DNA of 39,493 nt from an uncultured Gammaproteobacteria bacterium (GCA_945788675.1 CALZMY010000121.1:1-39493); one strand, 5' to 3'; shown: positions 1 through 9,574, counted from the stretch's first letter. Translations and numbers: made by a program. Notes: generated by a model from the sequence alone, not told the origin.

Positions 1-2
1 AC

Positions 3-2327
3 GCCTCACTCGGCGAGATGTACAACGCACTGACGCCGCTGGGCGTCAAGATTCCCAACGGCTTTGCCACCAGTGCCGACGCCTACCGCCACTTTATTCA
101 TCACAATAATCTACACGAAAAGATCGAATCGGCGCTGGAAGCAATGGATGCAGATGACGTCGATGCACTGGCCGCGACCGGCGCCCGCATCCGCGCGTGG
201 ATCGCCCATGCCGAACTACCCGCGGACCTCGCACAGGAGATCACAGACGCCTATGGCTGTCTTGAAGAGGAGTACGGCACCAATACCGACGTCGCGGTGC
301 GCAGTTCAGCCACCGCCGAAGACCTGCCCACCGCCTCGTTTGCCGGGCAGCAGGACTCCTATCTCAACATTCGCGGCACCCATAACCTGCTGATCACCTG
401 CAAACAGGTATTCGCCTCGCTCTTTACCGACCGCGCCATCTCCTATCGCATCCACCAGGGCTTTACCCACATGGATGTCGCCCTCTCGATCGGGGTACAG
501 AAGATGGTGCGCGCCGACCTCGGCGCCTCCGGCGTGCTCTTCACCCTCGATACCGAGAGTGGCTTCCGCGACGTGGTCTTCACCACCGCCGCCTACGGCC
601 TGGGGGAGAACATTGTCCAGGGCACGGTCAATCCCGATGAGTACTACGTCTTCAAACCAACCCTGGAAAAAGGCTTCCGCCCTATCCTCAAACGTCAGCT
701 CGGCGAGAAGGCGATCAAGATGATCTACTCCGGTGACCCTACCGCCGGTATCTCGACCCACAATGTTCCTGTGCTGCGTGAAGAGCAGGAGCGCTTTGTG
801 CTCAGCGACGACGAGGTACTGCAACTGGCGCGGGACGCTTTAATCATCGAAAAACACTATTCAAAACACGCCGGTGTCGATCGCCCGATGGATATCGAAT
901 GGGCAAAAGATGGCATCACCAATGAGATATTTATCGTGCAGGCGCGGCCGGAGACGGTAGAGGCCACCAGAGATGTCAACATCCACCGCAGCTACACGCT
1001 AAAGAGCGAGGGTGAACCGCTCGCCCAGGGCAAGAGCATCGGACAGAAGATCGCCACTGGCAAGGTGCGCGTGATTCTGGAGGCGTCACAGATGCGCGAA
1101 CTGCAACCGGGCGAGGTGCTGGTCACTGATATCACCGACCCCGACTGGGAACCAGTGATGAAGATCGCTGCCGGCATCGTCACCAACCGTGGTGGGCGCA
1201 CCTGCCACGCCGCGATCATCGCACGGGAACTCGGTATCCCGGCGATCGTCGGCTGTGGCAATGCCACTCAGACACTGCGCACTGGTGAGATGGTCACAGT
1301 CTCCTGTGCACAGGGAGACAGTGGTTTTGTCTATCGTGGTAAACAGCCATTTGAGATCGACGAAATTAACCTCAGCAATCTCAAACAACCCAAAACAGAT
1401 ATCATGCTCAACCTCGGCAACCCGGAACAGGCCTACAAGTTTTCACACCTGCCATGCAGCGGTGTGGGGCTGGCGCGACTCGAATTCATCATCAACAACA
1501 CCATCCGCGTCCATCCACGTGCGCTGCTCGAATACGACAAGCTGGAATCCGACACACAGCAGCAGATCGATACTCTCTGCGCTGGCTACCCAGATCGTAA
1601 GAGCTTTTACATCAAACGTCTCGCCGAAGGGATCAGCACCATTGCGGCGGCCTTTTACCCTAAACCGGTCATCGTGCGCATGAGCGACTTCAAGTCCAAC
1701 GAATACGCCTCACTGATCGGTGGCAAACAGTTTGAACCGGAAGAAGAGAATCCGATGATTGGCCTGCGCGGCGCCAATCGTTATTTTTCTGCGCAGTTTG
1801 CCGAATGTTTCAAACTCGAGTGTGCCGCAATGAAACGGGCACGCGAACACATGGGGCTCGACAACATCGCATTGATGATCCCGTTTGTCCGCACCGTCGA
1901 TGAAGGGATCAAGGCGCTGGAACTGATGGCAGGTGAAGGGCTCGCACGTGGCGAAAATGGACTCAAAATCCACATGATGTGCGAGATCCCATCAAATGCA
2001 CTGCTCGCCGACGAGTTCCTGCAACACTTCGACGGCTTCTCGATCGGCTCCAATGACCTGACACAGCTGACCCTCGGCATCGACCGTGACTCCGGCATCG
2101 TCAGCGGCTTTGATGAACGCAATCCGGCCGTCACAACGTTGATTGAAATGGCCATCACCGCCTGTAAAAAGGCAGATAAATATGTCGGTATCTGTGGTCA
2201 GGCACCCTCCGACTATCCAGAGATAACCCAGTGGCTGGTCAAACAGGGGATCAGTTCGATTTCACTGAACCCTGATAGCGTACTGGAAATGACCCGTGCT
2301 GTGCTGGAGATTGAGCAGCAGAATTAG
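3..2327 (+). CDS. ppsA: Phosphoenolpyruvate synthase, 5'-truncated by window edge
   Basis: Frame is open from the window start (ASLGEMYNALTPLGVKIPNGFATSADAY); GGRTCHAAIIARELGIPAIVGC phospho-His motif; C-terminal PEP-utilizer region GSNDLTQLTLGIDRDSG and CGQAPSDYP. Confidence 0.96.
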   Translation, partial: ASLGEMYNALTPLGVKIPNGFATSADAYRHFIHHNNLHEKIESALEAMDADDVDALAATGARIRAWIAHAELPADLAQEITDAYGCLEEEYGTNTDVAVRSSATAEDLPTASFAGQQDSYLNIRGTHNLLITCKQVFASLFTDRAISYRIHQGFTHMDVALSIGVQKMVRADLGASGVLFTLDTESGFRDVVFTTAAYGLGENIVQGTVNPDEYYVFKPTLEKGFRPILKRQLGEKAIKMIYSGDPTAGISTHNVPVLREEQERFVLSDDEVLQLARDALIIEKHYSKHAGVDRPMDIEWAKDGITNEIFIVQARPETVEATRDVNIHRSYTLKSEGEPLAQGKSIGQKIATGKVRVILEASQMRELQPGEVLVTDITDPDWEPVMKIAAGIVTNRGGRTCHAAIIARELGIPAIVGCGNATQTLRTGEMVTVSCAQGDSGFVYRGKQPFEIDEINLSNLKQPKTDIMLNLGNPEQAYKFSHLPCSGVGLARLEFIINNTIRVHPRALLEYDKLESDTQQQIDTLCAGYPDRKSFYIKRLAEGISTIAAAFYPKPVIVRMSDFKSNEYASLIGGKQFEPEEENPMIGLRGANRYFSAQFAECFKLECAAMKRAREHMGLDNIALMIPFVRTVDEGIKALELMAGEGLARGENGLKIHMMCEIPSNALLADEFLQHFDGFSIGSNDLTQLTLGIDRDSGIVSGFDERNPAVTTLIEMAITACKKADKYVGICGQAPSDYPEITQWLVKQGISSISLNPDSVLEMTRAVLEIEQQN

Positions 2328-2394
2328 CCCCAGATTTCGCTATAGTGGTATTCTGAAACGATGAACCAATCGTATTACTCAAGGTATTAATACC

Positions 2395-2898
2395 ATGAAA
2401 ACACTAATCATTATCACACTCGCTTTTTCCATCAGCATGACATTAGGAGGATGTAGCTCCACGCCAGACAAGCATCCACGATCATTGCAAAATGAGCCAC
2501 AAACACATTCCAGTCGAGCGCTGCCAGGTACAAATCCAGCAGTAATAAAGCTCTACGCACAACACAAAAGCTGGAAAGGGACCCGTTATAAGCTGGGTGG
2601 ATTAAGTAAAAAAGGGATCGATTGCTCTGGTTTTGTTCATATCACATACAAAGAAAGATTTGGAAAAACGCTCCCCAGAACCACAGAACTACAGGCAAAA
2701 GCGGGCACAGGAATTACGCGCCAGCAGCTCCGGGCCGGGGATCTGGTATTTTTCAATACCAGCAGGAAAGTCCGTCATGTGGGCATCTACATCGAAGATG
2801 GAAAATTTCTACATGCATCCACCAGCAAAGGTGTCATGATCTCAAATATCAATAACGTCTACTGGAAAGAGGCGTATTGGAAAGCAGTGCGGATATAG
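2395..2898 (+). CDS. NlpC/P60 family (C40) cell-wall peptidase lipoprotein
   Basis: Lipobox LGGC; catalytic GIDCSGFVHITY, RHVGIYI and FLHAS motifs. Confidence 0.9.
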   Translation: MKTLIIITLAFSISMTLGGCSSTPDKHPRSLQNEPQTHSSRALPGTNPAVIKLYAQHKSWKGTRYKLGGLSKKGIDCSGFVHITYKERFGKTLPRTTELQAKAGTGITRQQLRAGDLVFFNTSRKVRHVGIYIEDGKFLHASTSKGVMISNINNVYWKEAYWKAVRI

Positions 2899-3006
2899 GA
2901 CCTCTACATCAAATGACAAAAATCATCCTCCGCCAGCTTTTCACCTCCCCAAGACACGACACCACATCACCAAAAAAGCCTCTGCACAAAATAATTTAAA
3001 TTTTAA

Positions 3007-3166
3007 GGAACCTCTGATTAATTCTGAGCGGATAGAAATGAGAGTCAAAACATTCAAATGCAAGGCGCTAATCGCAAGGAATAGCGGGACTATTGCTAAG
3101 ATTAGCAACGCAGTAGTTGAATATTTTGGACTCATTGCTACCATTCATGAATAAATTAGAGATTCC
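3007..3166. repeat. MITE-like long imperfect inverted repeat (~160 bp)
   Basis: Ends GGAACCTCTGATTAATTC and revcomp GGAATCTCTAATTTATTC; inner arms GAGTCAAAACATTCAA / TTGAATATTTTGGACTC and GCTAATC / GATTAGC continue the pairing toward the centre. Confidence 0.7.
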
Positions 3167-3341
3167 TGAGATAGCAAACAAAACATTTGCATTTTATGAC
3201 AATAACCTTAATATCATTTGAGTGATGTCACACATAGTGTTGCAGTGACCACCCAATTTTTAAATATAGACTGACATCGTCAGTATTCAGCTGGCGTCTT
3301 ATGTTCAGGTGTGCAATTAAACATTAAAGAGGAATACGAAA

Positions 3342-3680
3342 ATGTTAAAGCGATCAATATTAATTATGGCTGTGCCTGCAATAGCATTACTTGCGAGTGG
3401 CTGTGCCACTAGCACGGCGACGCCTGATGATGATTTACAGGCATCTATCGAACGCGCACAACAGACTGCTGATGAGGCCAAACGTATGGCTGCCGATGCC
3501 AAGATGGCCGCTGAAGATGCTGCGGCTGCCAAGAGTGCCGCTGCCCAGGCACAAGCCGATGCCGATCAGGCCAAGAGCATGGCGAATGACGCAATGAGCA
3601 AGGCGGCAGCCTCTGCTGACGCGGCAAGAGAAGCCAGCATGAAATCTGACCGGATGTTCGAAAAATCCATGAGCAAGTGA
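3342..3680 (+). CDS. Lpp-like alanine-rich coiled-coil outer membrane lipoprotein
   Basis: Signal peptide with LASGC lipobox, Ala-rich heptad-like sequence, C-terminal lysine (..EKSMSK). Confidence 0.8.
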   Translation: MLKRSILIMAVPAIALLASGCATSTATPDDDLQASIERAQQTADEAKRMAADAKMAAEDAAAAKSAAAQAQADADQAKSMANDAMSKAAASADAAREASMKSDRMFEKSMSK

Positions 3681-3785
3681 TCAGGCGTCAATTATTTCTC
3701 GACAAAAAAGCAGTCCGCCCGGGCTGTTCATGTTGATGGCGCGATTATAATATCGGCCTGACTCATATTCACCTGGCTCAGATCT

Positions 3786-3816
3786 CACGGGACGGACGGA
3801 TGTTCGTCCCGTTTTC
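3786..3816. terminator. Putative intrinsic terminator between convergent genes
   Basis: ACGGGACG ... CGTCCCGT stem followed by TTTT. Confidence 0.55.
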
Positions 3817-3821
3817 ATATG

Positions 3822-5141
3822 CTATTTACTGCTTACCAGGCATGGAATGCTGGAATCAATACGACTGGCGGGGATGATGATTCCGCTGAGATCAAGTGAG
3901 CCCACCAATTTGTCGGCGGCTGATTCGGCCTGTTTACGACTGTTGAAGGGTCCGGCCATGACCCGGCACGCGCCATCTTTTCCGATGACGCTCACAACGG
4001 TTGGCAGCTCAATTGTGCTGATGCTCGTGCTGACCTGCTCGACCGTGTCCATCGTTCGATAAGCACCTACCTGCACCATCCATTCTCGCTGTCTGACGAG
4101 CGATACTGGTGACTGATCATCGAGCGCTATCACAGTTTCGTCCTGTCTATAGAGCAGAAGAGGAACACCCTTTGCTTGAAGCGCTATCTGCTCAGCCTTA
4201 TCCCAACTATCACTACTGAGCATACCCGACGTGTCATTGGCAATCGCCCTGACCATCGAGGTTAGATCACGGCCCGTATTAATTTTAGATTCCGCCATGG
4301 GTGGATGTGCCTCCAGATAGAATGCCCCGCCTGACCAGCCCACTTTATAAGGCTGCTCAATGATACGAACTGGAGTGCCTGTGGCTATCTGCGGAAAAAA
4401 AACGGCAATATCTTCAGGATACATCCGCAGGCAGCCATGACTCACGCGCATGCCAATGCTGTAGGGTCGATTAGTGCCATGAATGAGATAACTGCTCTGA
4501 CCAAGCCGCATCGCATAATCCCCCAACGGATTATCCTCCCCCGGCGGCACTATCATCGGCAGAATGTCACCTTCCGCAGCATGTTCGGCACGAATAGACT
4601 CTGGCACCACCCAGGATGGCTTGACCTTTTTTTCCGTAATTTTGGTATACGTGAAAGGGATGGTGCTTCCTTCTGAGCCAATCCCAAGCGGGTAAGTGAC
4701 GACTGTACGCGCACTGCCACCTTGTGCCGGAGGATAGTAATAAAGACGCATCTCCGGCAGGTTAATCACAACACCTTCACGCGGCGCATCCGGCAGAATA
4801 AACTGATTCGGGACAATCACTCTCTGGCCAGCACCGGGCAGCCAGGGATCCACATCAGGGTTGGCAGCAACAATTTCATTGAGCCCGAGACCATTACGGC
4901 GAGCGACATCCAACAGGGTATCTGATGCCTCAACCTGAATTTCCTCCACCTGACCTATCACTGCTTGATTAGCAGGTGGCAACGGAAAGGTTTTGGCAAT
5001 TGCATTGTCATGCACAGCAAATAACAGCCAGAACGTCACCGAGATCGCCACCATGAATCGCGCCGGCAGCCGAACTGCAGAACATAATCGGATATTGATA
5101 ATAGGGGTCAACAGGCTCATTTTTCTAAAATCATTAAGCAT
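3822..5141 (-). CDS. L,D-transpeptidase (YkuD) with LysM and C-terminal SPOR-like domain
   Basis: LysM-like VEASDTLLDVARRNGLGLNEIVAANPDVDPWLPGAGQRVIVP; catalytic HGTNRPYSIGMRVSHGCLRMYPEDI; SPOR-like C-terminus (WMVQVGAYRTMDTVEQ...). Confidence 0.9.
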   Translation of the reverse strand: MLNDFRKMSLLTPIINIRLCSAVRLPARFMVAISVTFWLLFAVHDNAIAKTFPLPPANQAVIGQVEEIQVEASDTLLDVARRNGLGLNEIVAANPDVDPWLPGAGQRVIVPNQFILPDAPREGVVINLPEMRLYYYPPAQGGSARTVVTYPLGIGSEGSTIPFTYTKITEKKVKPSWVVPESIRAEHAAEGDILPMIVPPGEDNPLGDYAMRLGQSSYLIHGTNRPYSIGMRVSHGCLRMYPEDIAVFFPQIATGTPVRIIEQPYKVGWSGGAFYLEAHPPMAESKINTGRDLTSMVRAIANDTSGMLSSDSWDKAEQIALQAKGVPLLLYRQDETVIALDDQSPVSLVRQREWMVQVGAYRTMDTVEQVSTSISTIELPTVVSVIGKDGACRVMAGPFNSRKQAESAADKLVGSLDLSGIIIPASRIDSSIPCLVSSK

Positions 5142-5424
5142 CAGGCAGGCATTGTGCCACAGCTGTTGCTGATTTGGGATGCAGAGGTAAGAGATGCCGA
5201 ATAGTAGTCGCTACCTGCTTATTTCACTACTGCAAGGATAAACACGTTTTTATATAAAAAATCATCGTGTTAGCAGAGGATATGACTGAAGCCTGAATAA
5301 AACAACAAATCAGCTATATCTACTGTAAAATACAAGGTAATCGTCAACGGCCTATCTGTGCTTCTCGGCTAAAACACAAGCGGCTCTTGCCGATACATTT
5401 ACTGACAAAGCACCCTTTATCAAA

Positions 5425-6129
5425 GTGGGCGACAGCATAATTTATCGGGGTTGTATGCGAGTTTGGCAACTATATCTGCAGCGGTTTTTCGCGCCAGTCA
5501 AACACTCATTGATGAGTATGGCCTCACGCTGCTGTGCGCACCCTTCGAGTAATCAACATCGATCCGTCAGCACACTTTTTTTCATTGTGTTGCTCTATAA
5601 CGCCACGTTTTCAGTAGCGCATGCCGATCCCGATACCTGGATCCTCATCGATGCCGCGGAACGCTCCTTGTCAGTCATGCAGAAAGATCAAGTTATTGAG
5701 GATTTCCCTGGCATCGCGCTGGGACGGAATGGCTATGCCGCCGATCGCTCACAGGGTGATGGCAAGACACCACTCGGGGAATTCCATGTCGCGTGGGTCA
5801 ATCCAAAGAGCCGTTTTCGGCTGTTTTTTGGACTTGATTATCCTAATGTTGAACGGGCAGAACTCGCCTATCAGCGTGAACGCATCGACTTCGATACTTA
5901 CTCAGCAATCCGCAAGGCCTTATTGAAAGGGCAGATCCCTCCTCAGGAAACGTCACTAGGTGGCTATATCGGTATCCATGGTGTCGGCGCAGGCGACCCG
6001 CGTATTCATAAGATAAGTGACTGGACACAAGGTTGTATCGCACTCTCCAACTCACAGCTCGATCATCTGGAAAAATGGATCAAGGTAGGCACCAGGGTGG
6101 TAATTACAGATGGACTTAGGCATTTATAA
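5425..6129 (+). CDS. L,D-transpeptidase family protein (ErfK/YafK-like); start uncertain
   Basis: DTWILIDAAERSLSVMQKDQVIEDFPGIALGRNG ... GYIGIHGVG...DWTQGCIALSN. The signal-like STLFFIVLLYNATFSVAHA suggests the true start may lie downstream of 5425. Confidence 0.85.
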   Translation: MGDSIIYRGCMRVWQLYLQRFFAPVKHSLMSMASRCCAHPSSNQHRSVSTLFFIVLLYNATFSVAHADPDTWILIDAAERSLSVMQKDQVIEDFPGIALGRNGYAADRSQGDGKTPLGEFHVAWVNPKSRFRLFFGLDYPNVERAELAYQRERIDFDTYSAIRKALLKGQIPPQETSLGGYIGIHGVGAGDPRIHKISDWTQGCIALSNSQLDHLEKWIKVGTRVVITDGLRHL

Positions 6130-6180
6130 ACAGAAAGGCATCCCTTAAAACGCACAAACATGAGATGGTCGAATTAACGC

Positions 6181-7182
6181 TTAGCTGGATGGTTCCATCG
6201 TCACGCGATTCCGCCCATTACTCTTCGAGGCATACAGTGACTTGTCAGCTTGATTAACCACATCCTTCCAGCACTTTATTTTCAGCTCATCATTTTCCAC
6301 GCTACCAAGACCAGCGCTGATGCTCAGGAACTTCCAGGGACTTTTAGCGTGATTGATGGACAATTCTAAAATGGCCCTCACCAGGCGCTCGGCAAGAATA
6401 GATGCCTGATCGATTGTGGTCTCGGGAAGTAGCATTAAAAACTCTTCACCACCATAACGATATATCCTGTCGGAAGTACGGATCATATCCTTAAGACTAG
6501 TCGCTACTTTTTTTAGTGCGTGATCACCAGCGATGTGACCATAATGATCGTTGTACGACTTAAACAGATCAATATCAATAAGTATTACTGAGTAGTGACG
6601 ATGATAACGGAGAAACGCGCTATGAACATGATGCAAATCAACCTCCATCGCGCGCCGATTACCGATACTGGTGAGAGAATCCTGCAATGACAAAGTTCTA
6701 AGCTTTTCGTTGGCTTGTTTCAACTCATCGAGGCGCTTCTCAATGGAATTCTCGATGATATCCTGCAAGGAGTCGAACAACTTGAAGTGCGCCTTAACGA
6801 GATCACTATGGGTAATTAGCCCAACCAGCTTTTCATTCTCTATCACCGGGATATGGCGAATATTCTCTGCGCCCAGCACAACCAGGGCATCGAACAGGGT
6901 TGAAGATCGCTGCACCGTAACCAATGGTCCTGACATCACTTCCGATGCCAGGCGCTCGTTGGCCTGCGTATAATCGGAAACTTGATGGAAGAGCGCCACA
7001 ATATCGCGCTCAGTAATGATGCCGACCGGACAATCATCATCGACAATGATAATGCATGAATATTTATTGGAATACATTTTATCAATGACCTGGCACAGCG
7101 GAGCATCGTGCTGAGCAGTAGCAACATTTTGCGACATCAGTCGTTCAATAAAAATATCCTGCATCGTGCGTCCTTCCGTCAA
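6181..7182 (-). CDS. Diguanylate cyclase with N-terminal CBS domain pair
   Basis: Two CBS repeats; GGDEF domain with RYGGEEFLMLLPET and upstream RTSD (I-site RxxD). Confidence 0.92.
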   Translation of the reverse strand: MTEGRTMQDIFIERLMSQNVATAQHDAPLCQVIDKMYSNKYSCIIIVDDDCPVGIITERDIVALFHQVSDYTQANERLASEVMSGPLVTVQRSSTLFDALVVLGAENIRHIPVIENEKLVGLITHSDLVKAHFKLFDSLQDIIENSIEKRLDELKQANEKLRTLSLQDSLTSIGNRRAMEVDLHHVHSAFLRYHRHYSVILIDIDLFKSYNDHYGHIAGDHALKKVATSLKDMIRTSDRIYRYGGEEFLMLLPETTIDQASILAERLVRAILELSINHAKSPWKFLSISAGLGSVENDELKIKCWKDVVNQADKSLYASKSNGRNRVTMEPSS

Positions 7183-7423
7183 GCGGAACTCAAATGTCTT
7201 TCTTCATCAACATGTAGCGGCAATGCAGTGAAATCATTTATATCTAATAAATCCCTGCTTAAACTCAATTTTATGGATCTGGAATACAGAATATCTCTGC
7301 CCTTGCACCGAAAAACCAAACAAAAAAACACGATAGTAACAGCAGCACCCACTTTTTAAGCTTTGATTAAGGCTGGCATGCTCTACTCACAATACACAGC
7401 TTGAGCTTGAGGAGGAAATTCTA

Positions 7424-9405
7424 ATGAAAACCAAAGGGATCCCCAATATTATGCCAGGGGTGTTATTAGCAGGGTCAATATTGTTGATGGCGGCTTATCC
7501 AGCAGCTGCAAGCGATAACGATGATGAGCGGCATACTCGAGACTTGAACATCACCAAAGTGGAATGAAAAAAAGAAGATGCCAAACTAAAGATCAAAGGA
7601 AAAGGGGCCTCGGGTAATGAAGTCTCTATCTTTGATGCTGACAACGGTAATTTTATTGGTCAGGCTAAAGTCAAAAAAAAGGGTAAGTGGAAATTCACAC
7701 TAAAAAACCCCGACGCCGTACCGTGTGCTATACAGGTGAAGTCTGCTGACGGTGAAGACAACATGACGATAGACCCTCCACCAAACGGTTGCGGTAACAA
7801 TGACAACCCTGGTGCCAGCAGCGATCATCAGGTATTTGCCGTCAATGATCTTGGCATGCACTGCATGGATGATGATTTCTCTGTTTTTTCTATTCTACCG
7901 CCCTTTAATAATCTGCATGCACAGGTGGTGAACAAAGCGGGAAAACCCGTATTGATGAACCCCGATAACGTGGAAGTGCGCTACACGGCCATTGCTGACC
8001 CCAGTGGTTCGATCAATTCCACCAGCATCGGCAAAACCAATTTCTGGGATCATGTTAAGGACTTGTTTGGGGTCTCATCAGAACCCGATGTCGGATTAAC
8101 CGGTGCCAGTATGCCAAGCGAGGTCAATGGACCACAGGTCTTTTCTCACTATGATATCCAGCACAAGCGTTATGTCGCAGACGGTATTCCTATCACACCA
8201 AGGGATGATTTCGGTCAGGAAAACTTTTTTCCACTGCTCCGTATTGAGGCCATCGATAAAAACAGTGGTGAAGTACTAGCAAGTATTGATTCGGTAGTGC
8301 CAGTGTCAGAAGAGATGGCCTGTGCAGATTGCCATCACTCCGGTGGTGAGGCCGCTGATGATCTGACTGCCGCTCGTTATGGTGATGTACAGTGGAGTAA
8401 TGAGATCAAACCCGCAGTGCAATATAGAGAGAATATCCTCCTGTTACACGACGCCAAACATCGCACAAGCCTGATGAACAACCAACCGGTTTTATGTGCC
8501 CAGTGCCACTATTCACCCGCACTGGATCTTGCTGGAGCAGGACCGCAAGGTATACAGAATAGCGTGCCATTTCTTTCTTATGCCATTCATAAGCGGCATG
8601 GAGAGACGCTGGCTGGCACTATTCCTACGGGTGACACACCAGCCATTATCAGTGGCTCAGACACGGAGAGTTACTTCAACTGTCATCCTGGAAAACAGAC
8701 TCAATGCTTCCGCGGTGCGATGGCCACTGCCGGTTCTAATTGCCAGGATTGCTGGCTGTAGGTGGACAGTATCCATTGAAAAACGGCAACATCCGCACGC
8801 CCTGGCTAGATATGCCAAAATGCCAGTCGTGTCACGTTGGCGATGTATTGAATCATCAGGGAAGCGACATTGTGCGTCGCCTGGCATACGACCCTGAAGA
8901 TAAGGCTGCCACACCGATTTTGGCTGACAACAAACGCTTTGCGGAATCTGATACCGGTTTATACCGTTTTAGCACAGGCCACGGTGGCATGGACTGCACA
9001 TCATGTCATGGCAGCCCTCATGCCATCTGGCCCAATGCTGATGAGAATGCCAATGACAATATCGCCGCCACACAAATCCAGGGGCATGCCGGCACCATTA
9101 CAGAGTGCAACAGTTGTCATACGCCGGACAGCCTGCCGCTCACACTGGCAGGACCACACGGCATGCATAACGTCAATGACCCGCGATGGGGTGAAGAACA
9201 CGGCGATCTTTATGAAGACAATCCTGCCAGCTGCCAAAGTTGTCATGGCATAAATCTGGAAGGAACACGCTTATCACGTACCGCTGTCGATCGTACCTAC
9301 CAGACAGATGATGATCATCAGGGTAATAACAGCATCTGGCTTGCCAAGGGTACAGACGTGAGTTACATGTTGTGCCACGAGCGACCAGAAGCGCACGATG
9401 ACTAA
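7424..9405 (+). pseudogene. Multiheme cytochrome c, disrupted (in-frame TGA, frameshift, lost heme-ligating residues)
   Basis: RBS GAGGAGG before ATG 7424 with a signal peptide; in-frame TGA 7565-7567; VFAVNDLGMHCMDDDFSVFSILPPFNNLHAQVV; CxxCH motifs CADCH, CAQCH, CQSCH, CTSCH, CNSCH, CQSCH; frame change near 8750. Confidence 0.88.
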
Positions 9406-9408
9406 ACC

Positions 9409-9451
9409 TTAGGTCTGACACCGAAGTGAGATTGCAGACTGTCAGGCCTAA
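9409..9451. repeat. Hairpin downstream of the cytochrome pseudogene
   Basis: TTAGGTCTGACA / TGTCAGGCCTAA, 12-bp stem with one G-T pair; no T-tract. Confidence 0.5.
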
Positions 9452-9466
9452 AACGCAACAAAAAAT

Positions 9467-9574
9467 GTAGCCCGGGCTGAGCTTATGCGCGCCCGCAGAA
9501 AGTGCCCCTGGGGTAAAACCCGATGAACAATGCTCTGCCCTCCCGGGTTTCGCTGAAAGCTCAGCCCGGGCTAC
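9467..9574. repeat. Small dispersed-type inverted-repeat element
   Basis: Exact 18-bp terminal inverted repeats GTAGCCCGGGCTGAGCTT ... AAGCTCAGCCCGGGCTAC; noncoding interior. Confidence 0.75.

Noticed and set aside
306-2158. Several minus-strand and alternate-frame ORFs across ppsA (e.g. 306-824, 1189-1683, 1710-1973)
   Set aside because: Shadow ORFs in a GC-rich conserved gene; translations have biased composition and no recognisable domains. The same applies to shadow ORFs over acnA, purM, the hybrid kinase and others.
5241-5271. AACACG-TTTTTATATAAAAAATCAT-CGTGTT structure between the two L,D-transpeptidases
   Set aside because: Short AT-rich palindrome in an AT-rich divergent promoter region; plausible by chance.
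7565-7567. Selenocysteine or Trp recoding of TGA in the cytochrome
   Set aside because: The same gene has a frameshift and two lost heme Cys residues, so decay explains everything. I saw no obvious SECIS-like stem directly after the TGA, and other genes here use TGA as a normal stop (e.g. the TGA in the RR/HK overlap).
8740-9405. ORF 8740-9405 as an independent cytochrome gene
   Set aside because: It starts at a TTG with no RBS and continues the heme-motif pattern of the upstream frame; it is the 3' part of the disrupted gene.
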